Made by a program: the position numbers and the translations under genes. From JAGMCJ01 sp046761005 (GTDB lineage: Archaea; Thermoplasmatota; Thermoplasmata; RBG-16-68-12; JAGMCJ01): 64,000 nt of DNA. The notes under the pieces were generated by a model that made no database searches, was not told the origin of the DNA, and saw only the letters and a list, made by a program, of their open reading frames with translations. Positions within the stretch are counted from its first letter, which is position 1; each line of letters begins with the position of its first letter. The stretch is taken from assembly GCA_046761005.1 (NCBI GenBank), contig JBHIFI010000002.1, positions 4,399-68,398 on the forward strand. The letters are read 5' to 3'. Below are positions 51,805 to 60,521 of the stretch, piece after piece.

Positions 51805-52853
51805 GGCCTTATTCGATAGAGTCGAAGGTAATCGATTTTTCTTCCAACGCGACCGAACAGGATGTCCTTTTTCACCCCATGAGCCAGCCTGACCGCCCTA
51901 CTCACCTCAGGCCACATGCCCTTGTAGTTGGCGGGGAGGGAATGGATTAGATACTTCGCATGGTGAGTCTCCGTATCTCCTTTATAAGCGCGAAAATGTG
52001 AACCATACTTGAATCCCGTTTTCACAACGATTCCCCTTTCTTTTAGGTCCTCGTAGACCCTAAGCCTCATTCGGAAATCGGACTGCACCTTTAGAGCTTC
52101 CTTGATGAACGTGACATGGGAAATCCTTCTCCCGGTTCTTCCATTCACGACTTGTATATCTCCCCTCTTCATCAGAAAGGCGGTTTCTATGAGAGAGAGC
52201 TGGAGCCTGCTGCCAATCATTCTTCCGAAGAACTCGCTCTCGTGGATCCTCCTCGCTTTTCCTGGATCTAATACCATGGTCCTGTCGCCCAGAAAGATGG
52301 CTTCTGCGGGAGGCTTCGTCTTTTTCTTCACCGTCCGTCCCTTCGGGCTGACCTTCGATATATTGTAATAGGTCAGATCACCCTCCTCGTCCACGACAGC
52401 TGCAAGAAGCTTTTTTCGAGCCGCCGTGGCCCTCTCCAAGAGGTTGAGCAAGCCATTCAAGTCGAAAACCGTTCTTTCGGAGATTGCAGCCACCCAGTAT
52501 TTCGATGGTGCACTAGCAGGACCACCTCCTCTTGGGTAAACCCGGAAATCGAGAGGCCTAACGCCTGTCTTGATAACATATCCTCTCATCCTCAGGTCTC
52601 TGTAAACAAGATACCTGATCTCGAAATTATCCTCCCTCTTGTGAGCGAGGCGGATGAGATCGTCAGCACCGACCTTCTTCCCCCTGGTCTCAACTTCAAT
52701 CCTTCCGTTTTCAATTAGGTAGAGCCCCTCAATGAGTTCCAACTTGAGGGAACCCCCGGGCTGGGGCTTGCCGAAATAACCCTTGCTGTGTATCTGGCTG
52801 GCCTCTGATTCATCAAGGATTTCTATCTCTTCATTCCTGAGAATGGCAATCAT
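51801..52853 (-). CDS. endA: tRNA-intron splicing endonuclease EndA, two-repeat type
   Basis: 350 aa, made of two tandem repeats as in homodimeric alpha2-type enzymes. Repeat 1 (FRVYPRGGGPASAPSKYWVAA) lacks the catalytic His. Repeat 2 has the triad Tyr in FRAYKGDTETHHAKYLIHSL, His in the same segment, and Lys in VRLAHGVKKDILF. It cuts bulge-helix-bulge motifs in pre-tRNA and pre-rRNA. The two tRNAs in the window have no introns. TATA-like GATTTATAGAG at 52879-52890; its upstream region carries composite element copy 2. Confidence 0.92.
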   Translation of the reverse strand: MIAILRNEEIEILDESEASQIHSKGYFGKPQPGGSLKLELIEGLYLIENGRIEVETRGKKVGADDLIRLAHKREDNFEIRYLVYRDLRMRGYVIKTGVRPLDFRVYPRGGGPASAPSKYWVAAISERTVFDLNGLLNLLERATAARKKLLAAVVDEEGDLTYYNISKVSPKGRTVKKKTKPPAEAIFLGDRTMVLDPGKARRIHESEFFGRMIGSRLQLSLIETAFLMKRGDIQVVNGRTGRRISHVTFIKEALKVQSDFRMRLRVYEDLKERGIVVKTGFKYGSHFRAYKGDTETHHAKYLIHSLPANYKGMWPEVSRAVRLAHGVKKDILFGRVGRKIDYLRLYRIRP

Positions 52854-52954
52854 CTTGGTCTCGATAGTGTCAGTCCTCTATAAATCTTCCCGGAGCGAGA
52901 TCATCGATATCTCTACTCAATTGGAGAACACGAGGTTTCAGGTTTGGTGTTGGT

Positions 52955-52963
52955 TCAGTAGCA
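52955..52963 (+). repeat. 9-bp direct repeat, copy 1 of locus 2 (TCAGTAGCA)
   Basis: First 9-mer of locus 2, same position relative to unit A as CGGGTGTAC at locus 1 but a different sequence. Confidence 0.8.
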
Positions 52964-53098
52964 GGTGGTGCAGAATGAATGGTTGATGCTGCTCATTTCA
53001 GAGTCCTCTCAAGAGATCTAGCGTATTGCTGGCTTCGGTAGCTAATGAGGCTCGAAAGGTCTCTTCTTAGCCTCCCAAACCATCGATTCTACATCACC
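52964..53098 (+). repeat. Unit A of composite element, locus 2 (135 bp)
   Basis: Same length as 18365-18499 and alignable without gaps at 92 of 135 bases. Inverted repeats GGTGGTGCAGAAT / complement of GGTGATGTAGAAT (11 of 13), extending inward with further pairing to about 21 bp. The inner stem GAGGCT/AGCCTC differs from locus 1 partly by pair-preserving changes. Together with unit B it fills most of the 453-bp gap between endA and the XRE regulator. Confidence 0.75.
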
Positions 53099-53107
53099 TC
53101 AGTAGCA
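53099..53107 (+). repeat. 9-bp direct repeat, copy 2 of locus 2 (TCAGTAGCA)
   Basis: Identical to the first 9-mer of this locus; sits exactly at the A/B junction. Confidence 0.8.
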
Positions 53108-53241
53108 GGCCATGTAGAAAAAGAAGTGTAGAGACAGAAGTCGATTATTATAAGAGATTTCGAAATATAAAACTGAAAGAGTAGCAAGAAATCCGAGAAT
53201 TCGGCGATTTTGAGACAATACACCGACTTTTCTACACCGCC
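53108..53241 (+). repeat. Unit B of composite element, locus 2 (134 bp)
   Basis: Identical over its full length to 18509-18642, with the same GGC(C/G)(A/G)TGTAGAAAA inverted ends. Perfect identity beside the diverged unit A implies recent movement or gene conversion of B alone. Confidence 0.9.
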
Positions 53242-53250
53242 CCAGTTGCA
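53242..53250 (+). repeat. 9-bp direct repeat, copy 3 of locus 2 (CCAGTTGCA, decayed)
   Basis: 7 of 9 bases match TCAGTAGCA. Ends 10 bp before the TATA box at 53261, the same spacing as at locus 1. Confidence 0.65.
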
Positions 53251-53260
53251 GCGAATTATC

Positions 53261-53269
53261 TTTATATAG
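53261..53269 (+). promoter_or_regulatory. TATA box of the XRE-family regulator
   Basis: TTTATATAG in the 13-mer TTTATATAGAAGA shared with the thermosome promoter; predicts transcription from about 53290. Confidence 0.65.
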
Positions 53270-53306
53270 AAGAGTTTACCTATTGAAATTCGTGAATCGC
53301 CAGCAG

Positions 53307-54233
53307 ATGATTGGTGAGGCTCGCGAGATTCTGGCGAAAACCGGATTCTATCTCTCACAAGAATTGGATACGAGGAGTATCAGCTTTGACTTCGTCGCTA
53401 GGCGAGACGATATGCTCTTGGTCGCGAAAGTGTTCCTGAACATAGACTCGCTGGGAAGGAAGTGCTCTCAGGAACTCAAGATTATAGCCTCCTGCTTGGA
53501 GGGAAGCCCACTCCTATTGGGCAAGAGAAGCGGGTCGGGACAGCTCGAGGATGGTGCTATCTATTCTCGTTTTGGAATTCCAATCCTCTCCATAGGAACC
53601 CTCAGAGACTTCCTCGTCGAAGGTGTCCCCCCGTTCATGTTCTCCGCCCCTGGTGGTCTCTATGTGAAGCTTGATAGCTCTGTGATAAGAAAGGCCCGGG
53701 AAAAGAAGAACATATCTCTGGGAACTCTCGCAGAAATGGCAGGCGTTTCTAGGCGAGCCATACAGATGTATGAGGATGGGATGGGAGCGACCATTGAGGT
53801 CGCTCTCAAACTCGAGGAATTCTTGAAAGAGCCCATAGTTCAAGCTGTCAATCCTTTCCGCATGATTCCGGATGCCGATCAGATACTGATGTCCTGGGAC
53901 CAGCTCAACGCGTTCGAGAGGGACGTTTTCGAACATCTCTCCATGCTGGGGTATAGCATTATCCCAACCATCAGATGCCCATTCGATGCACTGACAAGGG
54001 ATAAGAAGGTCATTCTATTGACGGGACTGGAAAGAAGGCAGGGAGACCTTTCGACGAAAGCAAAGGTAGTTGCAGACATATCCAGCGTTGTGGAAAAGGA
54101 CTCCGTCATATTCGTTAGGCGTTTGACAATGAAACAAAATATCGAGGGAACACCAATTATCCGGAAAGAGGAACTCAAGAAGCTAAGAGACAGAGAGGAG
54201 ATGCTGGATATGATTTCCGAGCGGAAGAAGTGA
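53307..54233 (+). CDS. Archaeal HTH (XRE-type) transcriptional regulator
   Basis: About 308 aa. N-terminal nuclease-like alpha/beta domain (LAKTGFYLSQ, SFDFVARRDDMLLVAKVF), a central helix-turn-helix (IRKARExKNISLGTLAEMAG and SRRAIQMYEDG, about 130-165) and a C-terminal domain similar to the N-terminal one. This is the layout of the conserved euryarchaeal HTH family (MF_00584 type). The frame opens at TTG 53283, but that lies before the predicted transcript start; ATG 53307 gives a short leader and the usual N-terminus. Its promoter carries the same repeat array as the thermosome's. Confidence 0.82.
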   Translation: MIGEAREILAKTGFYLSQELDTRSISFDFVARRDDMLLVAKVFLNIDSLGRKCSQELKIIASCLEGSPLLLGKRSGSGQLEDGAIYSRFGIPILSIGTLRDFLVEGVPPFMFSAPGGLYVKLDSSVIRKAREKKNISLGTLAEMAGVSRRAIQMYEDGMGATIEVALKLEEFLKEPIVQAVNPFRMIPDADQILMSWDQLNAFERDVFEHLSMLGYSIIPTIRCPFDALTRDKKVILLTGLERRQGDLSTKAKVVADISSVVEKDSVIFVRRLTMKQNIEGTPIIRKEELKKLRDREEMLDMISERKK

Positions 54234-54237
54234 TTCG

Positions 54238-54861
54238 ATGGACTCCGTGAGGAGGGGCGGTTCCTGTATTTTCGTAATGCCTGTGATAAGGGGCCTCGTC
54301 AGTGAGGCGAGGGAGGTAGATCGGGCGGTTCAGGAGACGAAACCGGATGCGCTTGGTATTTGCGTATCAAAAGAGGAACTCAAGACGTTGGACGCCCTTG
54401 GAGGTCAAAGGACAGAGCCCTCAAGCTCTCACGAGGAGGCCTATATGAGGGGACTGGAAAGATTCGGAGAGGTGAGGAAGCCACCGCCATGCTACTCTGA
54501 GGGGTTATCAATGGCAAAACGTCTGAGAATACCGTGCATCGCCTTGGACATGGATGAGAGTCTATATAGTGAGGCATACTGCACTTTCGTTTCTGTCGTT
54601 GATGTGATGAGGCAAACGAGGGATTCTCGTGTAGTTCTGGAGAAGGAATTCCAGGCTCAGTCGCCCGAGGAATTCGTTTTGGAACTCGATGCGTACGTCA
54701 ATAGGCACAAGGGTTTTGAGAGGCTGGAGCGGGAAAGGGAGAGATATATAGCTCTGAGACTGTCCAAAATGCAAGGCAAATGGTCAAGAATTCTTGCCCT
54801 TGTTGAAGTAGAAAGGGCAAATGGTGTCATCGAGAACTTGGAACGACTACTCCCTCTCTAG
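54238..54861 (+). CDS. Uncharacterised protein, weakly TraB/PrgY-like
   Basis: 207 aa. Segments resemble TraB-family proteins in order: VSEAREVDRAVQETKPDALGICV near the start, SEGLSMAKRLRIPCIALDMDE in the middle, and a final ERERYIALRLSKM helix. The similarity is faint and the family's HxxG-type residues are not evident. ATG 54238 lies 4 bp after the regulator stop, so the two form an operon. The 3' end overlaps the convergent pilin-like gene by 15 bases. Function unknown. Confidence 0.45.
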   Translation: MDSVRRGGSCIFVMPVIRGLVSEAREVDRAVQETKPDALGICVSKEELKTLDALGGQRTEPSSSHEEAYMRGLERFGEVRKPPPCYSEGLSMAKRLRIPCIALDMDESLYSEAYCTFVSVVDVMRQTRDSRVVLEKEFQAQSPEEFVLELDAYVNRHKGFERLERERERYIALRLSKMQGKWSRILALVEVERANGVIENLERLLPL

Positions 54862-57800
54862 CTCTATTGTCACTCCTCTGTCTACGTCACCTATGTCCAG
54901 ATCGTAGATTATCGTATCGCGACTGTCTACAATGTCCGATTTCCAGCCTGGCTGCTCATTCTTGTACCAGACGGTCTTTCCTGTGGATGTCCCTATTACG
55001 ACGTCATCCCAATAGTCGCCATCAACATCGCCGGCCCTCAGCGCGTTGACATCACCATCAGTGTCCGCCACCTTGGTGCTGTTCCATGCCGTGCCGGGAA
55101 GTTCGTTCTCAAACCAGTATACCTTGTCGTCATCCGTACCTGCGACAACATCGAGGTCATCATCACCATCTATATAGGCAAGATCTACGGCGAGGACGGA
55201 ACCAGTTGCTTCGAGAGTATCCCCTGAGGGGAGTTCGCCCGTGCCATCATTGTATCTCATATGGACATTCCCGCTTGAAGTGGCTAATGCTACGTCCAGG
55301 TCATCATCATCATCAACGTCACCGATGGCGATATCGTTCACAGTGCTAACAGCGTTCCAAGCATAGTGTTCGGCGACCACTACATATCTTCTGATGAACA
55401 TGTGGTCGATATAGACAGTATCATTGTTCATGTTGCCGTTGGTGCTGTCCGTGTCTATGACCCTAACGTATATGTTACCGCTAATAGTCGTGGGAAGGCT
55501 AGCACCCGTGTATGTGTTCGGGTCTGAGGTGTAAGCGACAGTCACCATATCCGACCACGGGCCGCTCGAACTCGTCGAATACTGGAACAGAAAGTCGTCT
55601 TGCTCGCTGTTATCTGTGTGGTAGGCCTCAACAAAGAACTTGTATGCATCTCCGCCAGCAGCGATAGATTCAATTCTCCAGATGTGGTCGAGAGTGCTTG
55701 TCGTTCCGTTTTCCGTGGAGGACTCCACAAACATATAATCGATCGAGAGTGTAGTCGCCATTCCATCGGTATTACCATCATTCTTGCTGCTGTCGCTATC
55801 TCTTATCCAAATGTAGAGCTGTCCTCCATTGAATCCGGCTGTCTTCAGGTCAAACACATCCGTTCCCTTTGTCGTCCTGCTGATTGCCCACACGAAGGAT
55901 GGATTTGAATCCGTTGACCATCCCACCTCGAAGGGCTCAGTGCCTGTGCTTATGTAGCTTGTAACTGAGAGCTCAATACTGTCTCCGGACGAAACATTTC
56001 CGAAGTTGTACATGTGCCCACCGGCGCCCCCAGATTCGTTCCTCAAACACCACCATTTGTTTACACCTGCTTCAGCGCACAAGTCTTCAGTCAGCGTTTC
56101 GTATGTCCCATCATTCGAATGGGTATCTTGATAATCTCCGACCACGATGTCATATACAGCCGCCTGCTCTCCATCCGCCAGATACGTGCTAACGTCATAT
56201 GCAGTTCCATTCACTTCCTCTATAGATTCGTAGGTATCATCAGTGTACCAGGTATCTGTGTACTCTCCGGAAACAGTTCCGTTTCCGGATATGTCCTGAT
56301 CTGCAAGATAATCGGTTGTTGTGACTGTGCCAAACATACCATCCGTGTTCGTGTATATCCAGACCTCAGTTCCTGTGGCCACAACGAGGTCATCATCATC
56401 ATCGCCATCCATGTCAGCAAGCCTTATCGCCTTTATTTCTGAGCCAGTATCATCTATAGGCATGGGTGTCCAGGCATTGTCATTTGCGTACCACCACAGG
56501 TCCCCGTCCTGTGTTCCAGCAACTATGTCCAGCAGGCTATCCTTATCGACATAACCTACGTCTACGGCTGTTACAGCCACGCCTAGGTCGTCCACTTCTC
56601 TTCGCTGCCAGTAATGACCCTCTCCGCCCTGATTTCTATACACGAATATCTTTCCGACTTCGATTCCCTCAACCAGGTCGAGGTCAGTATCATCATCAAT
56701 GTCTCCATAGACTATGGATAAGAAACCTCCTGCTCCCCATGGGGGGTCTTGGTGACCTGGGAACGGAACATAGGATTCCACCTCATACTGCTCCCATCTG
56801 AATACGAGGTTCTCGAAAAATAGCGAGTAGATTTTCAAATCGAATACCGGGTGCGAATAGTCTTCGATGGCGGTGGCTATGTCCAAGTACCATCGTGGTC
56901 CCCGGATGGTGACGAGCCTGTTGAGGGATACTTTGTATTCCTCATTGATATCCTTGAGATAGAGAATCCTCAGGGTGTAGGCGTTCTCACCAAAAAGCCA
57001 GGGATCAAAGTTTGGCTTTGACAAATCTATGCTGAATTTGTAACTGACGGAGTTGTTTACGCTTGCCTCACTGATCGGGGGATTGCCTGGCTTTGCCCAA
57101 ATCTGAATACCGCCACCGAAATCCTGAATCTTGATATTTCCAAATTCGAACGTAGCATCAGTGTCTTGGACAATAACCTTCACATACATCGTGTCTGTGT
57201 AGTTGAAGATGTCCGAGGGATGCTCATGATCAGGATCGAGGAAGGTCAGAACCTGGGGATAGTTCGTAACGTTTCCTTCCTCATCTGTGACGGTAATGAA
57301 GTCTTGAACCTCAAACAGGTTGTCAGGTGGAGGATAGTAGCTTGATCTCAGTTTTATCCTGAGAGAATAGTGACCATAGTCTAGCAACCCATCAGTATAG
57401 CCATGGCCCGCGCTAGACGTGTTCCATCTATATTCCCATATGTAGAACTTGCCCACGTAGTCGACGAGCTCAAAGGCCTCGGTTGAAGAGGGAATCGAAG
57501 TTCGGTTCATTGGCCCGCCGCCGTAGACTATGGGTTGTGGGGAGAGACCAGACTCAGCCTTGAAGAGCCAGAACTTATTGTCCAGATCGCAGTCGGGAAG
57601 AAAGTGGCTCGCGATGACGATAACGATTCTCTCACCTTTCACGAATGTTCTTGTTGCGTTGCCCTCCCATCTTCTCTTGTCCCACTCCGTCTCATTGAAT
57701 ATCTGATAGTGTTGCAGGCCGCTTCCAGGAAGGAGCTCAGGACCGAATCTCGGAGTGGTTATGTTTTCTGGATATTCATAGTAATAGTGGTAGGCGGCGC

Positions 57801-58659
57801 CAAGTTCCTCAATCTTGAGGATGAGCCTCGCGCTCGTATTGTGACCAGCATCATCCTCGGCGGTCATAATCACAAGAGCGCCATCAAAGGTTTCATCGGC
57901 AACGAATTCTGGATAGACGGCACTCCAAATGCCATCGTCTGCTTCCTCGTCACCCATTGAACCGTTGTCGTACATCTTGAAGCAGCCGTAGTCATCATAG
58001 AGAATCGTTATATTTACATAGACGTCATTGTCGCTGTCGAAATCCCCATCCTTATCCTCAATTTTGGCGAATATTCCGAAGGACTCATTCCCACGCAAAT
58101 CCTCTTTGGCGATAGTCTCGAGATTACCATCGAACCATTTCTGGACGAAAAGTGGCGGATACTCGCCTCCTGCTCCCAAAATAGTGGAACTCCAGATCAC
58201 CTCACCTCTTATGGATTCAATGACACCAACTTCGACTACATCATCCGCCTCGATTGTGTGATTCACAATACTCCAAACCTCATCTATCGTCCAGTTCTCA
58301 TCATCTCTTAATCCGTAGGGATCTCCAGAATTGGGTCCATACTCAATGGTCCCCTGAGTTTTGAGAAGCTCAAAGTCCTCGTTCACTCTTATGAACACTT
58401 TCGTCCTAAAGCCATATAGTTTCTCTCCACCTTGGTGTGTGATGTTGATAATAGCTCCGTCCCAGACACCTTGTTCATAGATTGGAGTGAGGGCTCCCTC
58501 CATCTGTAGTTTCACTGAAGCCTCTGGTGTTGGAATAGAGTACACCCAGATAAATATGGCCGAGAAGATGACCACTGTAATGAGCAGTATCAGTATCGTT
58601 CCCACAACTTCCGACACACCTTTACCATCGCGGGAGAAACGTTTCTTATAGAGTGACAT
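54847..58659 (-). CDS. Giant surface protein with type IV pilin-like N-terminus and FG-GAP repeats
   Basis: 1,270 aa. The N-terminus RDGKGVSEVVGTILILLITV is the archaeal pilin (DUF1628-type) class III signal and assembly helix (about 11-38), cleaved by PibD-like peptidase. A beta-rich ectodomain follows. From about residue 640 there are repeated Asp-rich calcium-loop motifs (GDIDDDTDLDLVEG, GYVDKDSLLDIVAG, ADMDGDDDDDLVVA, GDVDDDDDLDVALA, GDVDGDYWDDVVIG) of an FG-GAP/integrin-type propeller, interrupted by two jelly-roll-like inserts. Far larger than ordinary pilins; likely an adhesin or minor pilus tip. TATA-like element at 58693-58704, and GGAGG before the ATG. Confidence 0.8.
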   Translation of the reverse strand: MSLYKKRFSRDGKGVSEVVGTILILLITVVIFSAIFIWVYSIPTPEASVKLQMEGALTPIYEQGVWDGAIINITHQGGEKLYGFRTKVFIRVNEDFELLKTQGTIEYGPNSGDPYGLRDDENWTIDEVWSIVNHTIEADDVVEVGVIESIRGEVIWSSTILGAGGEYPPLFVQKWFDGNLETIAKEDLRGNESFGIFAKIEDKDGDFDSDNDVYVNITILYDDYGCFKMYDNGSMGDEEADDGIWSAVYPEFVADETFDGALVIMTAEDDAGHNTSARLILKIEELGAAYHYYYEYPENITTPRFGPELLPGSGLQHYQIFNETEWDKRRWEGNATRTFVKGERIVIVIASHFLPDCDLDNKFWLFKAESGLSPQPIVYGGGPMNRTSIPSSTEAFELVDYVGKFYIWEYRWNTSSAGHGYTDGLLDYGHYSLRIKLRSSYYPPPDNLFEVQDFITVTDEEGNVTNYPQVLTFLDPDHEHPSDIFNYTDTMYVKVIVQDTDATFEFGNIKIQDFGGGIQIWAKPGNPPISEASVNNSVSYKFSIDLSKPNFDPWLFGENAYTLRILYLKDINEEYKVSLNRLVTIRGPRWYLDIATAIEDYSHPVFDLKIYSLFFENLVFRWEQYEVESYVPFPGHQDPPWGAGGFLSIVYGDIDDDTDLDLVEGIEVGKIFVYRNQGGEGHYWQRREVDDLGVAVTAVDVGYVDKDSLLDIVAGTQDGDLWWYANDNAWTPMPIDDTGSEIKAIRLADMDGDDDDDLVVATGTEVWIYTNTDGMFGTVTTTDYLADQDISGNGTVSGEYTDTWYTDDTYESIEEVNGTAYDVSTYLADGEQAAVYDIVVGDYQDTHSNDGTYETLTEDLCAEAGVNKWWCLRNESGGAGGHMYNFGNVSSGDSIELSVTSYISTGTEPFEVGWSTDSNPSFVWAISRTTKGTDVFDLKTAGFNGGQLYIWIRDSDSSKNDGNTDGMATTLSIDYMFVESSTENGTTSTLDHIWRIESIAAGGDAYKFFVEAYHTDNSEQDDFLFQYSTSSSGPWSDMVTVAYTSDPNTYTGASLPTTISGNIYVRVIDTDSTNGNMNNDTVYIDHMFIRRYVVVAEHYAWNAVSTVNDIAIGDVDDDDDLDVALATSSGNVHMRYNDGTGELPSGDTLEATGSVLAVDLAYIDGDDDLDVVAGTDDDKVYWFENELPGTAWNSTKVADTDGDVNALRAGDVDGDYWDDVVIGTSTGKTVWYKNEQPGWKSDIVDSRDTIIYDLDIGDVDRGVTIELERE

Positions 58660-58793
58660 CCTTCGTCCTCCTGTGCTACAGAAAGAAGCATCTGAGTTTA
58701 TATAAGTCTTATGTGGTAGTTACCATGTTTTGCACCATCCAATAGTCGGATGCGCACCGTCATGATTAAATAACGACTGCTCGATGATATCGC

Positions 58794-59945
58794 ATGGCAA
58801 AACTCACAGTCAACGACAGGATACTGCTTCATCTTTTTGATTACAGGAAGATTCGGAATGACTTTCCCCCAGACATCACTCAGGCTGGGATGGCCTCTGC
58901 GATAGGTATTCAGAGAAGCCATATTCCTCGGTCTGTGAAGAAGCTTGAGGAAGAGGAGGCCATTGAGGAGAAAAGGGAGCGGATTCACGGTGCGGGAAGG
59001 CGGCTCAAGATGTATTTTCTCACTGAGAGAGGGTATAGACGAGCAGCAATGATAAGAAGGAGGGTCGGTCGAAAGAGGATTCGAGTCCAATCTAGTGGAG
59101 GGGAGACAGAGCTTCCCATCTCGGAAGCCTCAAGACTTTACGAAATGAGCTATTCAGAGATCCTCGCAAATCTTGACCGTGAGGACGTGCTTGATATTCA
59201 AGGAATTCTTCGAAAGACACTGCTGGAGAAGAAGGAATTCGTAAACAGACAGACCGAGCTTCTTCGTGTCCGCGAGTGGCTCGCCAGCAAGAAGCCAGTT
59301 CTCGCCCTCTATGGTCATGTCGGCTACGGAAAGACCTCGCTCGTAAGGGGATTCCTCGAAATGACTGAAGGTTGGAGAGTTTTCTGGAAGGATCTTACTG
59401 AGGATGATGAAACAACGGATGTTCTTAGACCGCTTGTGCGCTTCGTAGCAAAGAAGCGTGGTGACAGGGCCAGAAAGTGGCTCGAGGAAGGAAACATAGA
59501 TAGTACGATATCCTCGCTCGGGAAGGATCTGAACGATTCTTGTTCGTTACTCATATTCGATAACTATAACATCGTTGGCGAGGACTTAGTCGACGCTTTT
59601 AACACACTTACTCATCTGCTTTCTGGAATACAGAGGGCGAAAATGATAGTGATAGCGCAAGAGGCAACTCCCGCCTACTGTCGCTTCTATGATAGGAAAA
59701 TGGTTGAGCGCGGAATGGTCGACGAAATCCATCTCAAGGGTCTGAGCCAGGAGGATTCCAAGAGGCTATTGGGGAACCCTCGAATAGAGGACGAAGCGAT
59801 GCGGCGTATATATCTTTTGACGAAGGGAAATCCACTATTCCTGACCCTCATACGGGAAGGCAAGGCGGACGAACTCAAGAAGAGATCTAGATTCACAACC
59901 CCAGAAATACAACTCCTTATGTTCTCAAAGACGGTGGAAGGCTAG
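58794..59945 (+). CDS. Winged-helix / P-loop STAND-type ATPase
   Basis: 383 aa. Residues 1-85 form a MarR-like winged helix (DITQAGMASAIGIQRSHIPR, VKKLEEEEAIEEKRER). Residues 145-345 form an archaeal ATPase domain with Walker A YGHVGYGKTSLVRG (about 174), Walker B SLLIFDNYN (about 256, Asn where a second acid is usual) and TKGNPLFLTLI near the end, the signature of STAND/NACHT-like switches. Possibly a transcription regulator of the divergent pilin-like gene. ATTAAATAAC at 58765 gives a leaderless transcript. Confidence 0.75.
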   Translation: MAKLTVNDRILLHLFDYRKIRNDFPPDITQAGMASAIGIQRSHIPRSVKKLEEEEAIEEKRERIHGAGRRLKMYFLTERGYRRAAMIRRRVGRKRIRVQSSGGETELPISEASRLYEMSYSEILANLDREDVLDIQGILRKTLLEKKEFVNRQTELLRVREWLASKKPVLALYGHVGYGKTSLVRGFLEMTEGWRVFWKDLTEDDETTDVLRPLVRFVAKKRGDRARKWLEEGNIDSTISSLGKDLNDSCSLLIFDNYNIVGEDLVDAFNTLTHLLSGIQRAKMIVIAQEATPAYCRFYDRKMVERGMVDEIHLKGLSQEDSKRLLGNPRIEDEAMRRIYLLTKGNPLFLTLIREGKADELKKRSRFTTPEIQLLMFSKTVEG

Positions 59946-60472
59946 AAGTCCACTCCCAGTCTTGAATGCATCCCCCTCTTAAATGGATGTTTGACCTCCC
60001 TTATCTCACTGACTAGGTCCGCCATATCAATGATCTCCTTTCTTGCATATCTCCCCGTGAGAATGATCTCCACGTTCTTGGGCTTTCTATTCAGGAGGTC
60101 GATAACATCTCCAAGCTCGACGAGATTCCATTCTATTGCCACGTTGATCTCATCCAGGATTACTATGTCGTATTCTCCGCTCAGTATGACCTCTTTCGAT
60201 TTCTGAAGAGCCTTTCTTGCCAGCTTGACATCCTCCTCGGCCGGATTGTCTTTGTCCACGAACTCTGGTCTTCCGAACTGCTCGATGGTCAAACCCTCTA
60301 TCTTTTCCGCAGCTCTTAACTCTCCATAGTCTATCTTTCCCTTCATGAACTGAATCATATAGACCTTCAAGCCATGACCGCATGCCCTCATTGCTAGACC
60401 CAGTGAGGCCGTTGTCTTGCCTTTTCCGGTACCAGTGTAAACCTGTATTAACCCAAGATCGCTCACGTGCAT
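59942..60472 (-). CDS. cobO: Cob(I)alamin adenosyltransferase CobA/CobO
   Basis: 176 aa. P-loop YTGTGKGKTTASLGLAMRA (about 12-30), MIQFMKGKIDYGE, and DIVILDEINVA with the Walker-B-like acids. It transfers the adenosyl group of ATP to corrinoids to form adenosylcobalamin. ATG 60472 with AGATTAAATAATG about 25 bp upstream (leaderless). Overlaps the ATPase gene by 4 bases at the 3' ends. A B12-binding radical SAM enzyme lies about 1.2 kb away. Confidence 0.92.
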   Translation of the reverse strand: MHVSDLGLIQVYTGTGKGKTTASLGLAMRACGHGLKVYMIQFMKGKIDYGELRAAEKIEGLTIEQFGRPEFVDKDNPAEEDVKLARKALQKSKEVILSGEYDIVILDEINVAIEWNLVELGDVIDLLNRKPKNVEIILTGRYARKEIIDMADLVSEIREVKHPFKRGMHSRLGVDF

Positions 60473-60521
60473 CCAATCCCAATGTCATTATTTAATCTTC
60501 TGCGAATTGTCCGAGGGTCTA

